The notes beneath the pieces are model-generated. The model was not told where the DNA came from and made no database searches. It saw only the letters and a list, made by a program, of their open reading frames with translations. A stretch of DNA of 35,609 nt from Limisphaerales bacterium (GTDB lineage: Bacteria > Verrucomicrobiota > Verrucomicrobiia > Limisphaerales > UBA11358). Position numbers and translations under genes: made by a program. Below are positions 15,458-24,639 of this stretch, piece after piece (position 1 is the first letter of the stretch; the number at the start of each line of letters is the position of its first letter). Location: positions 5,536 to 41,144 of the forward strand of contig PLYV01000098.1 in NCBI GenBank assembly GCA_003151855.1. Reading direction: 5' to 3'.

Positions 15458-16789
15458 TTGAAAAAACTTATGCGATCAAACGCTAAACTTATGGCCGTCC
15501 CGGCGCGGTTCGCCCGGACGATTGGACTGGCGCTGCCGCTGCTCACGGCGGTTTCCGTGACGGCGCAGGAGGCTGTCCGCAACGTGCAGGTCGGCGACAC
15601 GGCGGCTGCGGCGCGCATCATTCAAACGGATCCCACCCAGTCACCGGATTATACTTTCAAGAGCGGCGATTTTCAGATGCTGCTCCAGCCGTCGGTGAGC
15701 TTCGTCTGGAACGACAACGTCGGCCTCTCGCGCAACAACGTCATCAGCGACTTCATCGTGCGGCCGTCGGTCGGGCTGACGGCCAGCTATCCGCTGTCAC
15801 AGCGCAACCTTCTGTTCATTGACATTTCGCTGGGCTACGACTGGTATCTGCAACATACGGCGTTGAGCACGCTCGCCTTGGATTCGTCCTCCGGCACGGG
15901 ACTTTCCTTCGACCTCGGCGTGCAGGATTTTAATTTCAATTTCCACGACTGGATTAGTTACGTTCAGGATTCCGCGCAGACGCCGAACGCGGCGAACACG
16001 GCCAACTACGGCACGTTCCGCAATGCCGCCGGCGTGCTGGGCACCTGGGACATGAATCAGGCGGTTTTGTCGCTCGGCTATGATCACGAGGACGTGCTGG
16101 CCACGAGCAGCCAGTTCAACGGCATCAACCACTCGGCCGAAATGCTCAACGCGCGCGCCGGTTTGAAGGTGAGTTCGCACCTGACCACGGGCGTGGAGGG
16201 CACGGCGGCGTTCACGACCTACGAACAGTCGGTCTTGAACGGCAACGCCGCCTACACCGCCGGCGGCTATGCGGAATGGCATCCAGGCAAGGCGTTCTCG
16301 GTCACGGCGCGCGGCGGATTCACGACGTATCAGTTCGATAACACCAGCAAGCCGTCCGGCACCAACGCGGCCATCCACACCGGCAATCTGAATTCCTGGT
16401 ATGGCAGCATTCTCCTGTCGCATCAGCCGCGCGAATCGTTGAGCTATTCGCTGGAGGCCGGGCATGAGGTGCAGCTCGGCATCCAGTCGGACTTGCTGGA
16501 GGACTGGTATGTCCGTCCGAGCATCACCTGGAAAATCATCAAGAATATGAATTTCACCACCGCGTTCTTCTACGAGCACGGCGAACAGGGCGTCGCCGAC
16601 AAGGGTGGCAACCTGCGTGAAAATTTCGACTGGTATGGCGGCCAGTTGCTCCTCCAGCAGCGGCTGACCAAGCGATTTACGGTCGGCGCGATTTATCGCC
16701 TGACCCTGCGCGCTTCGGACGCTAAAACATCGAACCAGAGCTACACGCAAAATCTCATCGGGCTGCAACTCACCTATCATCCACAATGA
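15458..16789 (+). CDS. Outer-membrane beta-barrel protein of the polysaccharide export operon
   Basis: A protein of about 443 residues. The signal peptide (MAVPARFARTIGLALPLLTA, then VSVTAQ) is followed by a long series of alternating amphipathic strands with aromatic ends (for example LLFIDISLGYDWYLQH, MNFTTAFFYEHGEQG, RFTVGAIYRLTLRAS). It ends in NLIGLQLTYHPQ, a typical last strand. The start is probably TTG at 15458, with AGAGG five bases upstream; ATG at 15470 and ATG at 15425 are alternatives. It overlaps the export-protein gene by ATGA. In other bacteria, separate barrels partner with short periplasmic export proteins to form the outer-membrane pore. Confidence 0.8.
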   Translation: MKKLMRSNAKLMAVPARFARTIGLALPLLTAVSVTAQEAVRNVQVGDTAAAARIIQTDPTQSPDYTFKSGDFQMLLQPSVSFVWNDNVGLSRNNVISDFIVRPSVGLTASYPLSQRNLLFIDISLGYDWYLQHTALSTLALDSSSGTGLSFDLGVQDFNFNFHDWISYVQDSAQTPNAANTANYGTFRNAAGVLGTWDMNQAVLSLGYDHEDVLATSSQFNGINHSAEMLNARAGLKVSSHLTTGVEGTAAFTTYEQSVLNGNAAYTAGGYAEWHPGKAFSVTARGGFTTYQFDNTSKPSGTNAAIHTGNLNSWYGSILLSHQPRESLSYSLEAGHEVQLGIQSDLLEDWYVRPSITWKIIKNMNFTTAFFYEHGEQGVADKGGNLRENFDWYGGQLLLQQRLTKRFTVGAIYRLTLRASDAKTSNQSYTQNLIGLQLTYHPQ

Positions 16790-17460
16790 ACCGCCGCCGC
16801 CATTTTTCGCGCCTGAATTTGACGTGGCTTGGCCTCGTCGCGCTGCTCGCGTTTTTGCTGCCGGGAAACTCGTTCGCGGCGGACACCAATAATTTCGTGA
16901 TGGACAACACATCCCTCCGCGTCAGCGCGATGGATGACAAATACCGTTTGTCCGTCGGCGACCAGTTGAGCTTCCAAGTCATGGAGGACGAGGAAGACCC
17001 GAAGCTGCTGACCGTCACCGATTCCGGCGATTTGCAGGTTCCTAACATCGGGCGTTTTCCGGCGGCGGGCAAGACGTGCAAGCAATTGGCCGCCGCCCTC
17101 AAGGTGGAACTGGAAAAAACTTATTATTACCACGCGACGGTCATTGTGACGGTGGACGCCAAGCCGCGCAGCAGCGGCAAGATTTACATCGTCGGCGCCA
17201 TTCGCGGGCCGGGCTCGCAGGACATCGGCGGCGACGAGACGCTGACCGTGAGCCGCGCCGTCCTGCGTGCCGGCGGCTTCACGGAGTTTGCCGACCAGAA
17301 AAATGTCCGCGTCACGCGCGTGCCGGCGGCGGGCGGGGACGCGAAGAAAGTTTTCACCGTGAACGTCGCCCAGGTTTTTGAAAAGGGTAAGACTGAGAAC
17401 GATCTGGAGTTGCTGCCTGGCGACCTGATTTTTGTGCCCGAACGGATGATCCGGTTTTGA
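16786..17460 (+). CDS. Periplasmic polysaccharide export (OPX/Wza-like) protein
   Basis: A 224-residue protein with a signal peptide (LGLVALLAFLLPGNSFAAD) and a Poly_export domain (YRLSVGDQLSFQVMEDEED, then DLQVPNIGRFPAAGKT). A SLBB-type domain with GKIYIVGAIRGPGSQDIGG follows, and the protein ends LELLPGDLIFVPERMIRF. It has no lipobox cysteine, and nothing follows the last domain, so the C-terminal amphipathic helix with which E. coli Wza crosses the outer membrane is absent. At 224 residues it is much shorter than Wza (about 380). It should therefore work in the periplasm together with another outer-membrane pore. It overlaps the barrel gene upstream by four bases; the Wzc-like gene starts five bases downstream. 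Confidence 0.9.
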   Translation: MNRRRHFSRLNLTWLGLVALLAFLLPGNSFAADTNNFVMDNTSLRVSAMDDKYRLSVGDQLSFQVMEDEEDPKLLTVTDSGDLQVPNIGRFPAAGKTCKQLAAALKVELEKTYYYHATVIVTVDAKPRSSGKIYIVGAIRGPGSQDIGGDETLTVSRAVLRAGGFTEFADQKNVRVTRVPAAGGDAKKVFTVNVAQVFEKGKTENDLELLPGDLIFVPERMIRF

Positions 17461-17465
17461 ACTGC

Positions 17466-19625
17466 ATGAAAGATTTGATCCCCATTTCGCCTTCGGATTC
17501 GGGCCTGCAACTGCTGGAGCCGATGCGGTCGGGCAACCCGGAGCCGGCGGCGCCCAAGTTCCGCGTCCAGAAACTGTGGATGTTTCTGCGCCAATACTGG
17601 TGGATTCCGGTGGCCACGCTGACGTTGAGCCTGAGCGTGGCCGTGGTGGTTTTTTTCCGCACGCCGCCGGTGTTTTATTCCGTCGGCAGCCTGTGGGAGA
17701 CGGAAAAATTGCGGCTGCCCGACGGCGCGGCGTTTGCCGAGGATCGGGAACGTTACATCGGCACGCAGAGCGACGTGCTCCGCAACAAACAGCTTCGCGA
17801 CCAAACGCTGAACCGGATGCGGGCGACGGACACCAACAGCATCGTCCTCGACGAAAATGGCGATCCGCTAGCGGTCGAAATCGAGGTGGATTCCGCGCCC
17901 AAAAGCGCGGTGTATCTGGTGCAGGCGTCGAGCGCCAATCCCGCGTTCACGCCGCGCTATCTCAACGCGCTGATGGAGCAGTATCTTGAATTTCGCAAGA
18001 ATGTGCGCAGCCGCGTTTCGTCCGGCACGCTCGCCTCGATTTCCGAGCAGGTGCAGCGGCTCGAACGCGACACGAAGGTTGGCCAGGAGGCGCTCAACGA
18101 ATACGAGCGCAGCAACAACCTCACGATGATGCAGGAAGAAAGCGCGCAGGAGGTCGCCTACCTGACGAAGCTGAAAACGGAGCTATCCGACTACCAATTG
18201 CAATACAAGCTGCTCGCCGCCAAAGAGCTTGAGGACAACGCTGGCGACGCCAACCGGGCGAATTCCAAGGACACCATTTTCGACACGTTGAACAATAATA
18301 ATTCCAGCCGCAATGCCGGCGGCGACCGCCAGAGCGCGGACAAGGAAATCAAGCTGCTCAAGCTCGAGCGCGCGCGGCTCGCCAAAAACCTGCGCCCCAC
18401 CCATCCCAAAATGGTCAAGCTGGATCAGGACATCAACCGTGCCGAGCGGCTCGTCGAGGTTTATCATCGCCAGAGTCAGGATCAAATCGCCGCCGCGCGC
18501 GAGGCGTTGCAAATCAAAATTGACAGCCTCGATCAGGCCGTCAAGGACTGGGAAGAAAAAATCGCCAATGTCAACGAGCGCATCGCCGTTGCCGACGGCC
18601 TCAAGCAAAACGTCCTGCGAAATCAAGGTCTTTACGATCGCCTGACCGCGCTGCTGCAAAACGTGGACATCAGCCGCAACATTGACCAGGAAACGCTGGC
18701 CATCCTCGAACCCGCCTCGCCGGCAAGGCGTTCCTATTCGCAGGCCAAGACGATGCTGACGCAGGCATTCATCGTCGGGCTTGGCCTCGGCTTGGGCATC
18801 GTTTTTATCATCACGCTGCGCGACGACCGGTTCAACTCGATGAACGAGGTCACCGAGCGTTTCGGCGACACCGTCGTCGGGCAGGTGCCGGAAATGCCGG
18901 AGCTGGCGCAGCCCGGCCCGCTCGTGCTGCTGCACGACAACGACGACCGGCATATGTTCGCCGAGTCGTATCGCAATCTCCGCTCCGCGCTGCTTTACCT
19001 CACCGTGGACGGCAAGCGCCCGCGCGTGCTGCTCGTCACCAGCGCCGTGCCGAACGAGGGCAAGTCCACCATTGCCACCAACCTCACCCGCGCGATGGCG
19101 CTCGGCGGCTCGAAGGTGCTGCTGATTGACGGCGACCTGCGCAAGGGCCACATCCATGACCGGCTCGCGGTGCCGTCCAAGCCCGGCCTGCACGAACTGC
19201 TCCGCCGGCAGTCAAGTCTGGAAGCCGTCATTCAAAAAACCGACCTGCCGAATCTTTTCTTCATCGCGCGCGGCAACGTCTGCCGCAATCCCGGCGATTT
19301 GTTTTTGCAGCCGCTGTTCGATGAACTGCTCGCGCAGATCCGCGAGCAATATGACTACGTCGTGCTCGATTGCAGCCCGGTGTTCGCGGCGGACGATTCC
19401 TCCACGCTCGCGCCGAAGGTGGACGGCACGCTGTTTGTCGTGCGCAACCAGTTCACGCACGCCCGCGCCGTGCGCGAGGCGTTGGAGCTTTTGTTCCAGC
19501 GGCAGGCGCGCGTGCTCGGCCTGATTTTGAACCGCGCGGACTCGACCGCCAGCAACTACTACGCCTATAAATACGCGGAGTATTACGCGGCCAGCACCGA
19601 GGCGGCGGACGAAAAAAAATCTTGA
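17466..19625 (+). CDS. Wzc-like polysaccharide co-polymerase with tyrosine kinase domain
   Basis: A 719-residue inner-membrane protein controlling chain length and export. The N-terminal Wzz domain starts with a membrane segment (about residues 45-65, WIPVATLTLSLSVAVVVFF). A long periplasmic coiled coil (about 180-410) follows, then a second membrane segment (FIVGLGLGLGIVFIITL). The cytoplasmic BY-kinase has Walker A SAVPNEGKST (526-535, Lys533), the A' motif VLLIDGDLRKG and Walker B YVVLDCSP (Asp635). The tail SNYYAYKYAEYYAAS is a tyrosine cluster, the expected autophosphorylation site. The ATG at 17466 is chosen; a TTG at 17457 overlaps the previous stop. All kinase motifs are intact. Confidence 0.93.
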   Translation: MKDLIPISPSDSGLQLLEPMRSGNPEPAAPKFRVQKLWMFLRQYWWIPVATLTLSLSVAVVVFFRTPPVFYSVGSLWETEKLRLPDGAAFAEDRERYIGTQSDVLRNKQLRDQTLNRMRATDTNSIVLDENGDPLAVEIEVDSAPKSAVYLVQASSANPAFTPRYLNALMEQYLEFRKNVRSRVSSGTLASISEQVQRLERDTKVGQEALNEYERSNNLTMMQEESAQEVAYLTKLKTELSDYQLQYKLLAAKELEDNAGDANRANSKDTIFDTLNNNNSSRNAGGDRQSADKEIKLLKLERARLAKNLRPTHPKMVKLDQDINRAERLVEVYHRQSQDQIAAAREALQIKIDSLDQAVKDWEEKIANVNERIAVADGLKQNVLRNQGLYDRLTALLQNVDISRNIDQETLAILEPASPARRSYSQAKTMLTQAFIVGLGLGLGIVFIITLRDDRFNSMNEVTERFGDTVVGQVPEMPELAQPGPLVLLHDNDDRHMFAESYRNLRSALLYLTVDGKRPRVLLVTSAVPNEGKSTIATNLTRAMALGGSKVLLIDGDLRKGHIHDRLAVPSKPGLHELLRRQSSLEAVIQKTDLPNLFFIARGNVCRNPGDLFLQPLFDELLAQIREQYDYVVLDCSPVFAADDSSTLAPKVDGTLFVVRNQFTHARAVREALELLFQRQARVLGLILNRADSTASNYYAYKYAEYYAASTEAADEKKS

Positions 19626-19646
19626 GGCCGATGGTGGCTTCAAACT

Positions 19647-19715
19647 CCGGGCAACCGGCGATGGGCGAACCAAGCCGTTGCCCGGCTTTCGGGAGACCAG
19701 GCGGTAATTCTCCCG
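19647..19715 (+). promoter_or_regulatory. Structured RNA leader before the assembly operon, with an ops-like motif
   Basis: Two hairpins stand in the 196-base gap after the Wzc-like gene. The first pairs CCGGGCAACCGGC (19647-19659) with GCCGTTGCCCGG (19674-19685) with one bulged base. The second pairs CGGGAGA (19690-19696) with TCTCCCG (19709-19715). The loop of the second contains GGCGGTAA (19700-19707), which differs at one position from the RfaH recruitment core GGCGGTAG. Neither hairpin has a T run, so they are not standard terminators. No known riboswitch consensus was recognised. Confidence 0.5.
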
Positions 19716-19821
19716 GACGAAGATGAAAAAACTAGACAACCGGTGTGTAGATTCCCGGCGCAAAACTGCGCTGCGAATTGACCGGGACGAAGTCCGCCCG
19801 CAAATATTTTTTACCTGAACC

Positions 19822-21573
19822 ATGTCCATGCTGTTTTCATTTTTCCGGCTGCTCAAGCGCTGCTACCGCATGGCGCTGCCGTATGGCCGCGCGAAAATGC
19901 TCGGCGTGCTGGGGCTGATTCTGTTCAACGGCGTGCTACAACTCGTCGGTGTTACGTCCGTCTTTCCGTTCTTCGCGCTCGCCGCCGATCCGGAACGCCT
20001 GCAAAAATCCGCGCTTGGCAGCCGGATTTTGCATCAGCTCCCGCCGCTCACGACCAATCAACTGTTAGTCTGGACCGGCTGCTTCGCCATCGCGATGCTC
20101 GTCCTCGCCAGCGTCGGCAGCCTGGTGAGCGAGGTGCTGCGCATCCGCTACGCCTACGGTTTCTGCCATTGGTTGCGCGGGCGTTTGTTTGAATCTTACG
20201 CCAGCCAGCCGTATGCGTTTTTTCTCCGCCGCAACACCGCCGAGCTGAACCAGCGGATGTTTGATGTGCAGATGTTCATCCAGAACGTCCTGCTGCCCGT
20301 CGGCGAAATCCTGACGCGGCTGGTCATCGTCGTGCTGCTCATCGCGGCGGTCTTCGCGGTGCAGCCGTGGGTGGCACTCGGCTCCACCGTCATCTTCGGC
20401 GGATTTTATCTGGTGGTTTTCATCTGGCTGCGGCCTCGGACGCGCAGGGTTTCCAATGGCCTGCAGCATCACACCGTCGGTTTCTGGAAAAACACCAGCC
20501 AGTTTTTGCAGGGCATCAAGACCGTGCTCGTCCACGGCAAAAGCCGGCGCTTCATGGATCGCGCGCTGGAGCATTCCGCACGCATCGGCGATTTCTCCAG
20601 CAAAATCCCGATCTACAGCAACGGCCCGCGCTACCTCATCGAGCCGATTGCCTTTGGCGGGCTGATGGCGGTCGTCGTGTTTCTCGCGCTGCGCGGGCGC
20701 TCGTTCTCCGACATTTTGCCGAACCTCACCGTGATGGCGTTCGCCGGCTACCGGCTGCTGCCCGCGCTGCAACTGCTCTACGCCCAACTCGTCACCATCG
20801 CGGCGAACAACTACACCTTGAAGCAGCTTGAAGAGGAAATTCTCGAAATCGAAAAACTGGTTCCCACCGCCACCGCCGCTTCATCCGCCGCGCCGCTGAA
20901 GTTCCAAAACAAATTGCGGCTGGAGCAAATCGCCTTCCAATACGCCGGCGCGACGGCGCCGGTGCTGAAAGATTTTTCCATCGAAATCACGAAGAATGAA
21001 TCCGTCGGCATCGCCGGCTCGTCCGGCTCCGGCAAATCCACGCTGGTGGATTTGATTCTCGGTCTGCACCAGCCGCAGTTCGGCGCGATCCGCGTGGACG
21101 AAGAAACGCTCACCAGAAAAAACCTCGAAGCGTGGCGGCGCCTGATCGGTTATGTGCCGCAGGATATTTACCTGCTCGACGACACCATCGAGGCGAACAT
21201 CGCCTTCGGCATTGACCCGAAAGAAGTGGACACTGCCGCGTTGCGCGAGGCGGCGCTGGGCGCGCAGATTCTGGATTTCATCGAAAAGGAACTGCCGCAG
21301 GGAATGCAAACGACCGTCGGCGAACGCGGCGTGCGCCTGTCCGGCGGCCAGCGCCAGCGCATCGGCTTGGCTCGCGCGCTTTACCATCGCCCGCAGGTCT
21401 TGATTTTGGACGAGGCCACCAGCGCGCTCGACCATCAGACCGAACTCGCTGTGATGGAAACCATCCACCGGCTGCAAGGCACGCTGACCATCATCACCAT
21501 CGCGCACCGTTTGAGCACGCTGGAGCGCTGCGACCGCGTCATCCGGCTGGACAAGGGCAAAATCACCTCGTGA
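19822..21573 (+). CDS. ABC transporter, fused permease and ATPase (PglK/MsbA-like, candidate flippase)
   Basis: A 583-residue half-transporter. The N-terminal membrane domain has about six helices (residues 1-320). The nucleotide-binding domain has Walker A GSSGSGKS (399-406), the Q-loop IGYVPQDIYLLDDTIEANI, the signature LSGGQRQRIGLARAL (506-520), Walker B VLILDEATSALD and the H-loop TIAHRLSTLERC. Such fused proteins beside glycosyltransferases are often lipid-linked oligosaccharide flippases of the PglK kind. No Wzx or two-gene ABC-2 exporter appears in the window, so this is the likely translocase. The ATG at 19822 is followed by another at 19828; either may be used. Confidence 0.92.
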   Translation: MSMLFSFFRLLKRCYRMALPYGRAKMLGVLGLILFNGVLQLVGVTSVFPFFALAADPERLQKSALGSRILHQLPPLTTNQLLVWTGCFAIAMLVLASVGSLVSEVLRIRYAYGFCHWLRGRLFESYASQPYAFFLRRNTAELNQRMFDVQMFIQNVLLPVGEILTRLVIVVLLIAAVFAVQPWVALGSTVIFGGFYLVVFIWLRPRTRRVSNGLQHHTVGFWKNTSQFLQGIKTVLVHGKSRRFMDRALEHSARIGDFSSKIPIYSNGPRYLIEPIAFGGLMAVVVFLALRGRSFSDILPNLTVMAFAGYRLLPALQLLYAQLVTIAANNYTLKQLEEEILEIEKLVPTATAASSAAPLKFQNKLRLEQIAFQYAGATAPVLKDFSIEITKNESVGIAGSSGSGKSTLVDLILGLHQPQFGAIRVDEETLTRKNLEAWRRLIGYVPQDIYLLDDTIEANIAFGIDPKEVDTAALREAALGAQILDFIEKELPQGMQTTVGERGVRLSGGQRQRIGLARALYHRPQVLILDEATSALDHQTELAVMETIHRLQGTLTIITIAHRLSTLERCDRVIRLDKGKITS

Positions 21574-21631
21574 GTCTGCCAGGTTTATTACAACTGACCG
21601 TTGCCCGCTCGATGGGAAAAGGAAAATAAAG

Positions 21632-22756
21632 ATGCCTGATTCAACCAAAGCTTCGCTGATCAATGCTCACACGGGTTTGAGAGGGATTGCTGCCATGAAC
21701 GTATTTATTGCGCACCTGGCGTTGGCTGATCTTTTTCCAAACTCAAATGCGATAAGGTTAATTTCCCCCGTGTTCTTGTGGCATATTCAATGTGTAGATT
21801 TATTTTTTATCTTAAGCGGCTTTGTGCTGAACTGGGTTTATTTTAGGGAGGCAGACATCAACTGGAAAGGTTACGGAGTGGCGCGGATTGCGCGGATTTG
21901 CCCGCTTTATTTTGCCACGCTGTTTTTTCTATTAGCGCTGGATTTGTATTCGTCAGTGTTCCATCACATCCCGAGCGCTAATTTTGGGGGCGGCCGATTG
22001 GCGTCCAATATTTTGATGGCTTCCGGGCTGGCGAGCGACCCCGGAGCGGCGTGCATCAATTCGCCGGCTTGGTCTATTTCCGTTGAAATGGCCCTCTACA
22101 TAGCGCTGTTCCCACCACTCTGTTATTTGAACCGGAAAATCGGATCTCGGCTCAACATCTTGCTTGGGCTGGGCATCTTGGCCACGACTGGTTTGGTATT
22201 GTGCTACACCGGGCCGCAAGTAATCCGCGTTCCCTCGTATTTATTTTGTCAGGCGCGCGGAGTTTTTGGGTTTATGGCTGGATTCTTTTGCTGTTCCATC
22301 TGGCGGCTAGTGCGCCTTAAAAATCACACGTTTAACGTCATGAGCTTGACCGCATCGGCCTGCGCCATTTTGGCGATTTTAGAGATCATCCCCAAATGGC
22401 TGCTCCCGGCGATTTTTCCATTCCTCGTGTTTTCAACCGTCAATAGCACTGGCTGGATATCCCGTATTCTGGGATCCCGGTTGTTTGACTATTTTGGGGA
22501 AAGATCTTACTCCATTTATTTATGGCATTTTCCCATGATTATTTTCTTCAACCGCCTGTTCTTGTATGGGCATAAGGAACTGGACGGCCACTATTCCCCG
22601 CAACTGGCGGGTAAAACCGTTCTGCTGATTATTTTTTCAACCCTGCTGATTTCAGAGCTGTCATTCCGCTGCTTTGAATGTCCAGCGAGGGAATGGATGC
22701 GGCAAAAGTTGGCTGGCCGCCAGAAAAAGCTTGCCGAGTTGACCGTTCTGCAATGA
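21632..22756 (+). CDS. Acyltransferase-3 family membrane protein (OafA/YrhL-like)
   Basis: A 374-residue protein with about ten membrane helices. It is expected to O-acylate (often O-acetylate) sugar residues of the polymer. The family start NAHTGLRGIAAMNVFIAHL contains the catalytic-type His after a Gly-Leu-Arg-Gly block. WHIQCVDLFFILSGFVLNWV and SPAWSISVEMALYIAL are also characteristic. GERSYSIYLWHFPMI is near the end. The ATG at 21632 has GGAAAATAAAG upstream. The gene is clearly more A/T-rich than its neighbours and uses codons rare in them, which suggests recent acquisition. Confidence 0.92.
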   Translation: MPDSTKASLINAHTGLRGIAAMNVFIAHLALADLFPNSNAIRLISPVFLWHIQCVDLFFILSGFVLNWVYFREADINWKGYGVARIARICPLYFATLFFLLALDLYSSVFHHIPSANFGGGRLASNILMASGLASDPGAACINSPAWSISVEMALYIALFPPLCYLNRKIGSRLNILLGLGILATTGLVLCYTGPQVIRVPSYLFCQARGVFGFMAGFFCCSIWRLVRLKNHTFNVMSLTASACAILAILEIIPKWLLPAIFPFLVFSTVNSTGWISRILGSRLFDYFGERSYSIYLWHFPMIIFFNRLFLYGHKELDGHYSPQLAGKTVLLIIFSTLLISELSFRCFECPAREWMRQKLAGRQKKLAELTVLQ

Positions 22757-22783
22757 TTCAATAGTAGTTGGTTTGAATATTGA

Positions 22784-23977
22784 ATGAATAAAGAGGAGAA
22801 AAAACGGGTTTTGCTCGCCAGCATTGCCCCGCCGCAAAACGACTGCGGCGTGCGCGTCGTTTTGCACCGGCATCTAGTCGAACGGAATCCCTTCGAGATG
22901 TGCGTCGTCACCAACGCCGATTTTTACCGCGATCATCCCGGCGGCACGCAGCTCACGTTGCCGGCACCGTTGCAGCGGCTGCGCAAAAGCCGGTTCGGCC
23001 CCGTCCTGTCGCCATGGCTGATGGATTACGAAACCCTGATCTGGCCGCTGGCCAACCCGCGCAAATTTGACGAGGCGGTCGAGCGCTTCCAGCCGGACGT
23101 CATCCTGGCACTCGCGGACAATTGCCTGAGTTCGTTCGCCCTGCGGTCGGCGCGGAAAAATAAAATTCCTCTCGCCGGCCTGTTTTTGGACTGGGTGCCG
23201 ATCATGAAAGGTCTGCACGGCCATGCATGGACCCAGCCGCGCCTGAGCCGGCGCTTCGAGAATTTTTATCGCGCGTGCGACCTGGCCTTCTGCACCAGCG
23301 ACGGGATGCAGGAAGTTCTGGGCGCACACCCGAACTGCCACGTCATTTATCCGATGCCCGGCCGCCACCGGGTTCCGGAAAATATTTCCCCGCCGAAGAC
23401 CGGCAAGTTCCGCCTCGCCTACGTCGGCTCGGTGCAGAATTTTTACGGCCGGATGATCTGCTCGCTCATCGAAAAAATATCGCTGCTGGCAGACATGGAA
23501 ATCATCGTCGTCGGGCCGGACGCCGACTGGCCGGCGGAAACTTTGCAGCGCGCCAAAGCCAAAGGGATTTATCTCGGCTTCAAGCCGCCGGAGGAGGCCG
23601 CTAGCGTGCTGGCCGGGGCGGACGCGCTGCTCGTGGTGATGAGTTTTGAGCCGGAACACCGGCGTTTCATGGAGACCAGCTTCACCACGAAATTTCTGGA
23701 TTACAGCGCCTACGGCAAGCCCATCCTTCTGTGGGGGCCGGAATATTGCACGCCGGTGCGCGTGGCGCGGCGCGGCGGCGGCGCGAGCGTGGTGGATGTG
23801 CCGGATGCCAACGCGGTGCTGGCCGCGTGCCGCCAAATCGCGACGGAGGCACCGGTGCGGGAAAGCCTGACGGAGCAGGCAAAGAAATTGCACACCGGTT
23901 TGTTCAATCCGGATCGCCTGCAAAATATATTTGTGACCGAGCTGGAAAAGCTGGCCGCGTCCGCCAAACGAAAATGA
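22784..23977 (+). CDS. GT-B fold glycosyltransferase
   Basis: A 397-residue protein of the GT1/GT4-like group, probably adding a sugar to the growing repeat unit at the cytoplasmic membrane face. The C-terminal donor-binding domain starts at [20 protein letters not shown]. It contains [38 protein letters not shown] and the late [20 protein letters not shown] segment. The N-terminal domain has [20 protein letters not shown] and an acceptor-side [25 protein letters not shown] context surrounds the ATG at 22784. The stop overlaps the next start by ATGA. Donor and acceptor are unknown. Confidence 0.85.
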   Translation: MNKEEKKRVLLASIAPPQNDCGVRVVLHRHLVERNPFEMCVVTNADFYRDHPGGTQLTLPAPLQRLRKSRFGPVLSPWLMDYETLIWPLANPRKFDEAVERFQPDVILALADNCLSSFALRSARKNKIPLAGLFLDWVPIMKGLHGHAWTQPRLSRRFENFYRACDLAFCTSDGMQEVLGAHPNCHVIYPMPGRHRVPENISPPKTGKFRLAYVGSVQNFYGRMICSLIEKISLLADMEIIVVGPDADWPAETLQRAKAKGIYLGFKPPEEAASVLAGADALLVVMSFEPEHRRFMETSFTTKFLDYSAYGKPILLWGPEYCTPVRVARRGGGASVVDVPDANAVLAACRQIATEAPVRESLTEQAKKLHTGLFNPDRLQNIFVTELEKLAASAKRK

Positions 23978-24639
23978 AAAAGCCTAACCTCCTGCGCCGC
24001 GCCGGCCTGCGCGTGCTGCTTTGGATTTTGGGCGACGAGCACGCCAGCCGGACCGCCGAGATCAACCGCGTCTTGTATGAACGCGCGGCGGATGGCCGGC
24101 AACTGGCCCAATTCTCGCATCCGCAGGTGGAGGTCGGCGAACATACCTACGGCCTGAAACGGGAAAGTTTTTTCGCCTATCATCCGGACGACCGGGTGCG
24201 GATCGGAAAATTTTGCAGCCTCGCCGACGGCGTCCGTTTTGTCTTTGGCGGCCACCGGTTGGACACCGTTTCCACCTTTCCTTTTCGCGCCATTTGTTTC
24301 GGTGACGCGCCCCATGCCGACGCCACCAGCCACGGCGAAATCGTCGTGGGCCACGACGTGTGGATCGGCGTCAACGCCGTCATCCTGTCCGGCGTCCATA
24401 TCAGCAACGGCGCCGTGGTGGCGGCGGGCGCGGTGGTGACCAAGGACGTGTCCGCCTACGCCGTGGTCGGCGGCGTGCCGGCCAAACTCATCAAAATGCG
24501 CTTCGAACCGGATCAGATCGCCGCGCTCAAAAAAATCCAGTGGTGGAACTGGCCGCTCGAAAAAATCCGGGCGAACCTGGATCTGTTTTACGGCTCGCCG
24601 CCGGCATTCCTGCAACGCCACACGCCATCGCCCAAATGA
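23974..24639 (+). CDS. Hexapeptide-repeat acetyltransferase (CatB/Vat-like)
   Basis: A 221-residue left-handed beta-helix acetyltransferase. The xenobiotic acetyltransferase-type signature [18 protein letters not shown] leads into [11 protein letters not shown], with His94 as the expected catalytic base. Hexapeptide turns follow in [20 protein letters not shown] and [17 protein letters not shown], then the typical [16 protein letters not shown] closure. In a polysaccharide operon it more likely acetylates a sugar than a drug. The ATG at 23974 overlaps the preceding stop; the longer upstream frame overlaps the glycosyltransferase gene and has no family similarity. The next gene also overlaps by ATGA. 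Confidence 0.9.
   Translation: MKKPNLLRRAGLRVLLWILGDEHASRTAEINRVLYERAADGRQLAQFSHPQVEVGEHTYGLKRESFFAYHPDDRVRIGKFCSLADGVRFVFGGHRLDTVSTFPFRAICFGDAPHADATSHGEIVVGHDVWIGVNAVILSGVHISNGAVVAAGAVVTKDVSAYAVVGGVPAKLIKMRFEPDQIAALKKIQWWNWPLEKIRANLDLFYGSPPAFLQRHTPSPK

Noticed and set aside
19686-19705. GGGAGACCAGGC resembling the B12 box of cobalamin riboswitches
   Set aside because: None of the other conserved cobalamin riboswitch segments is present and the downstream gene is a polysaccharide transporter.
19778-19810. TTGACC and an AT-rich block just before the ABC transporter gene
   Set aside because: The -10 match is poor and would place the transcript start almost at the start codon.
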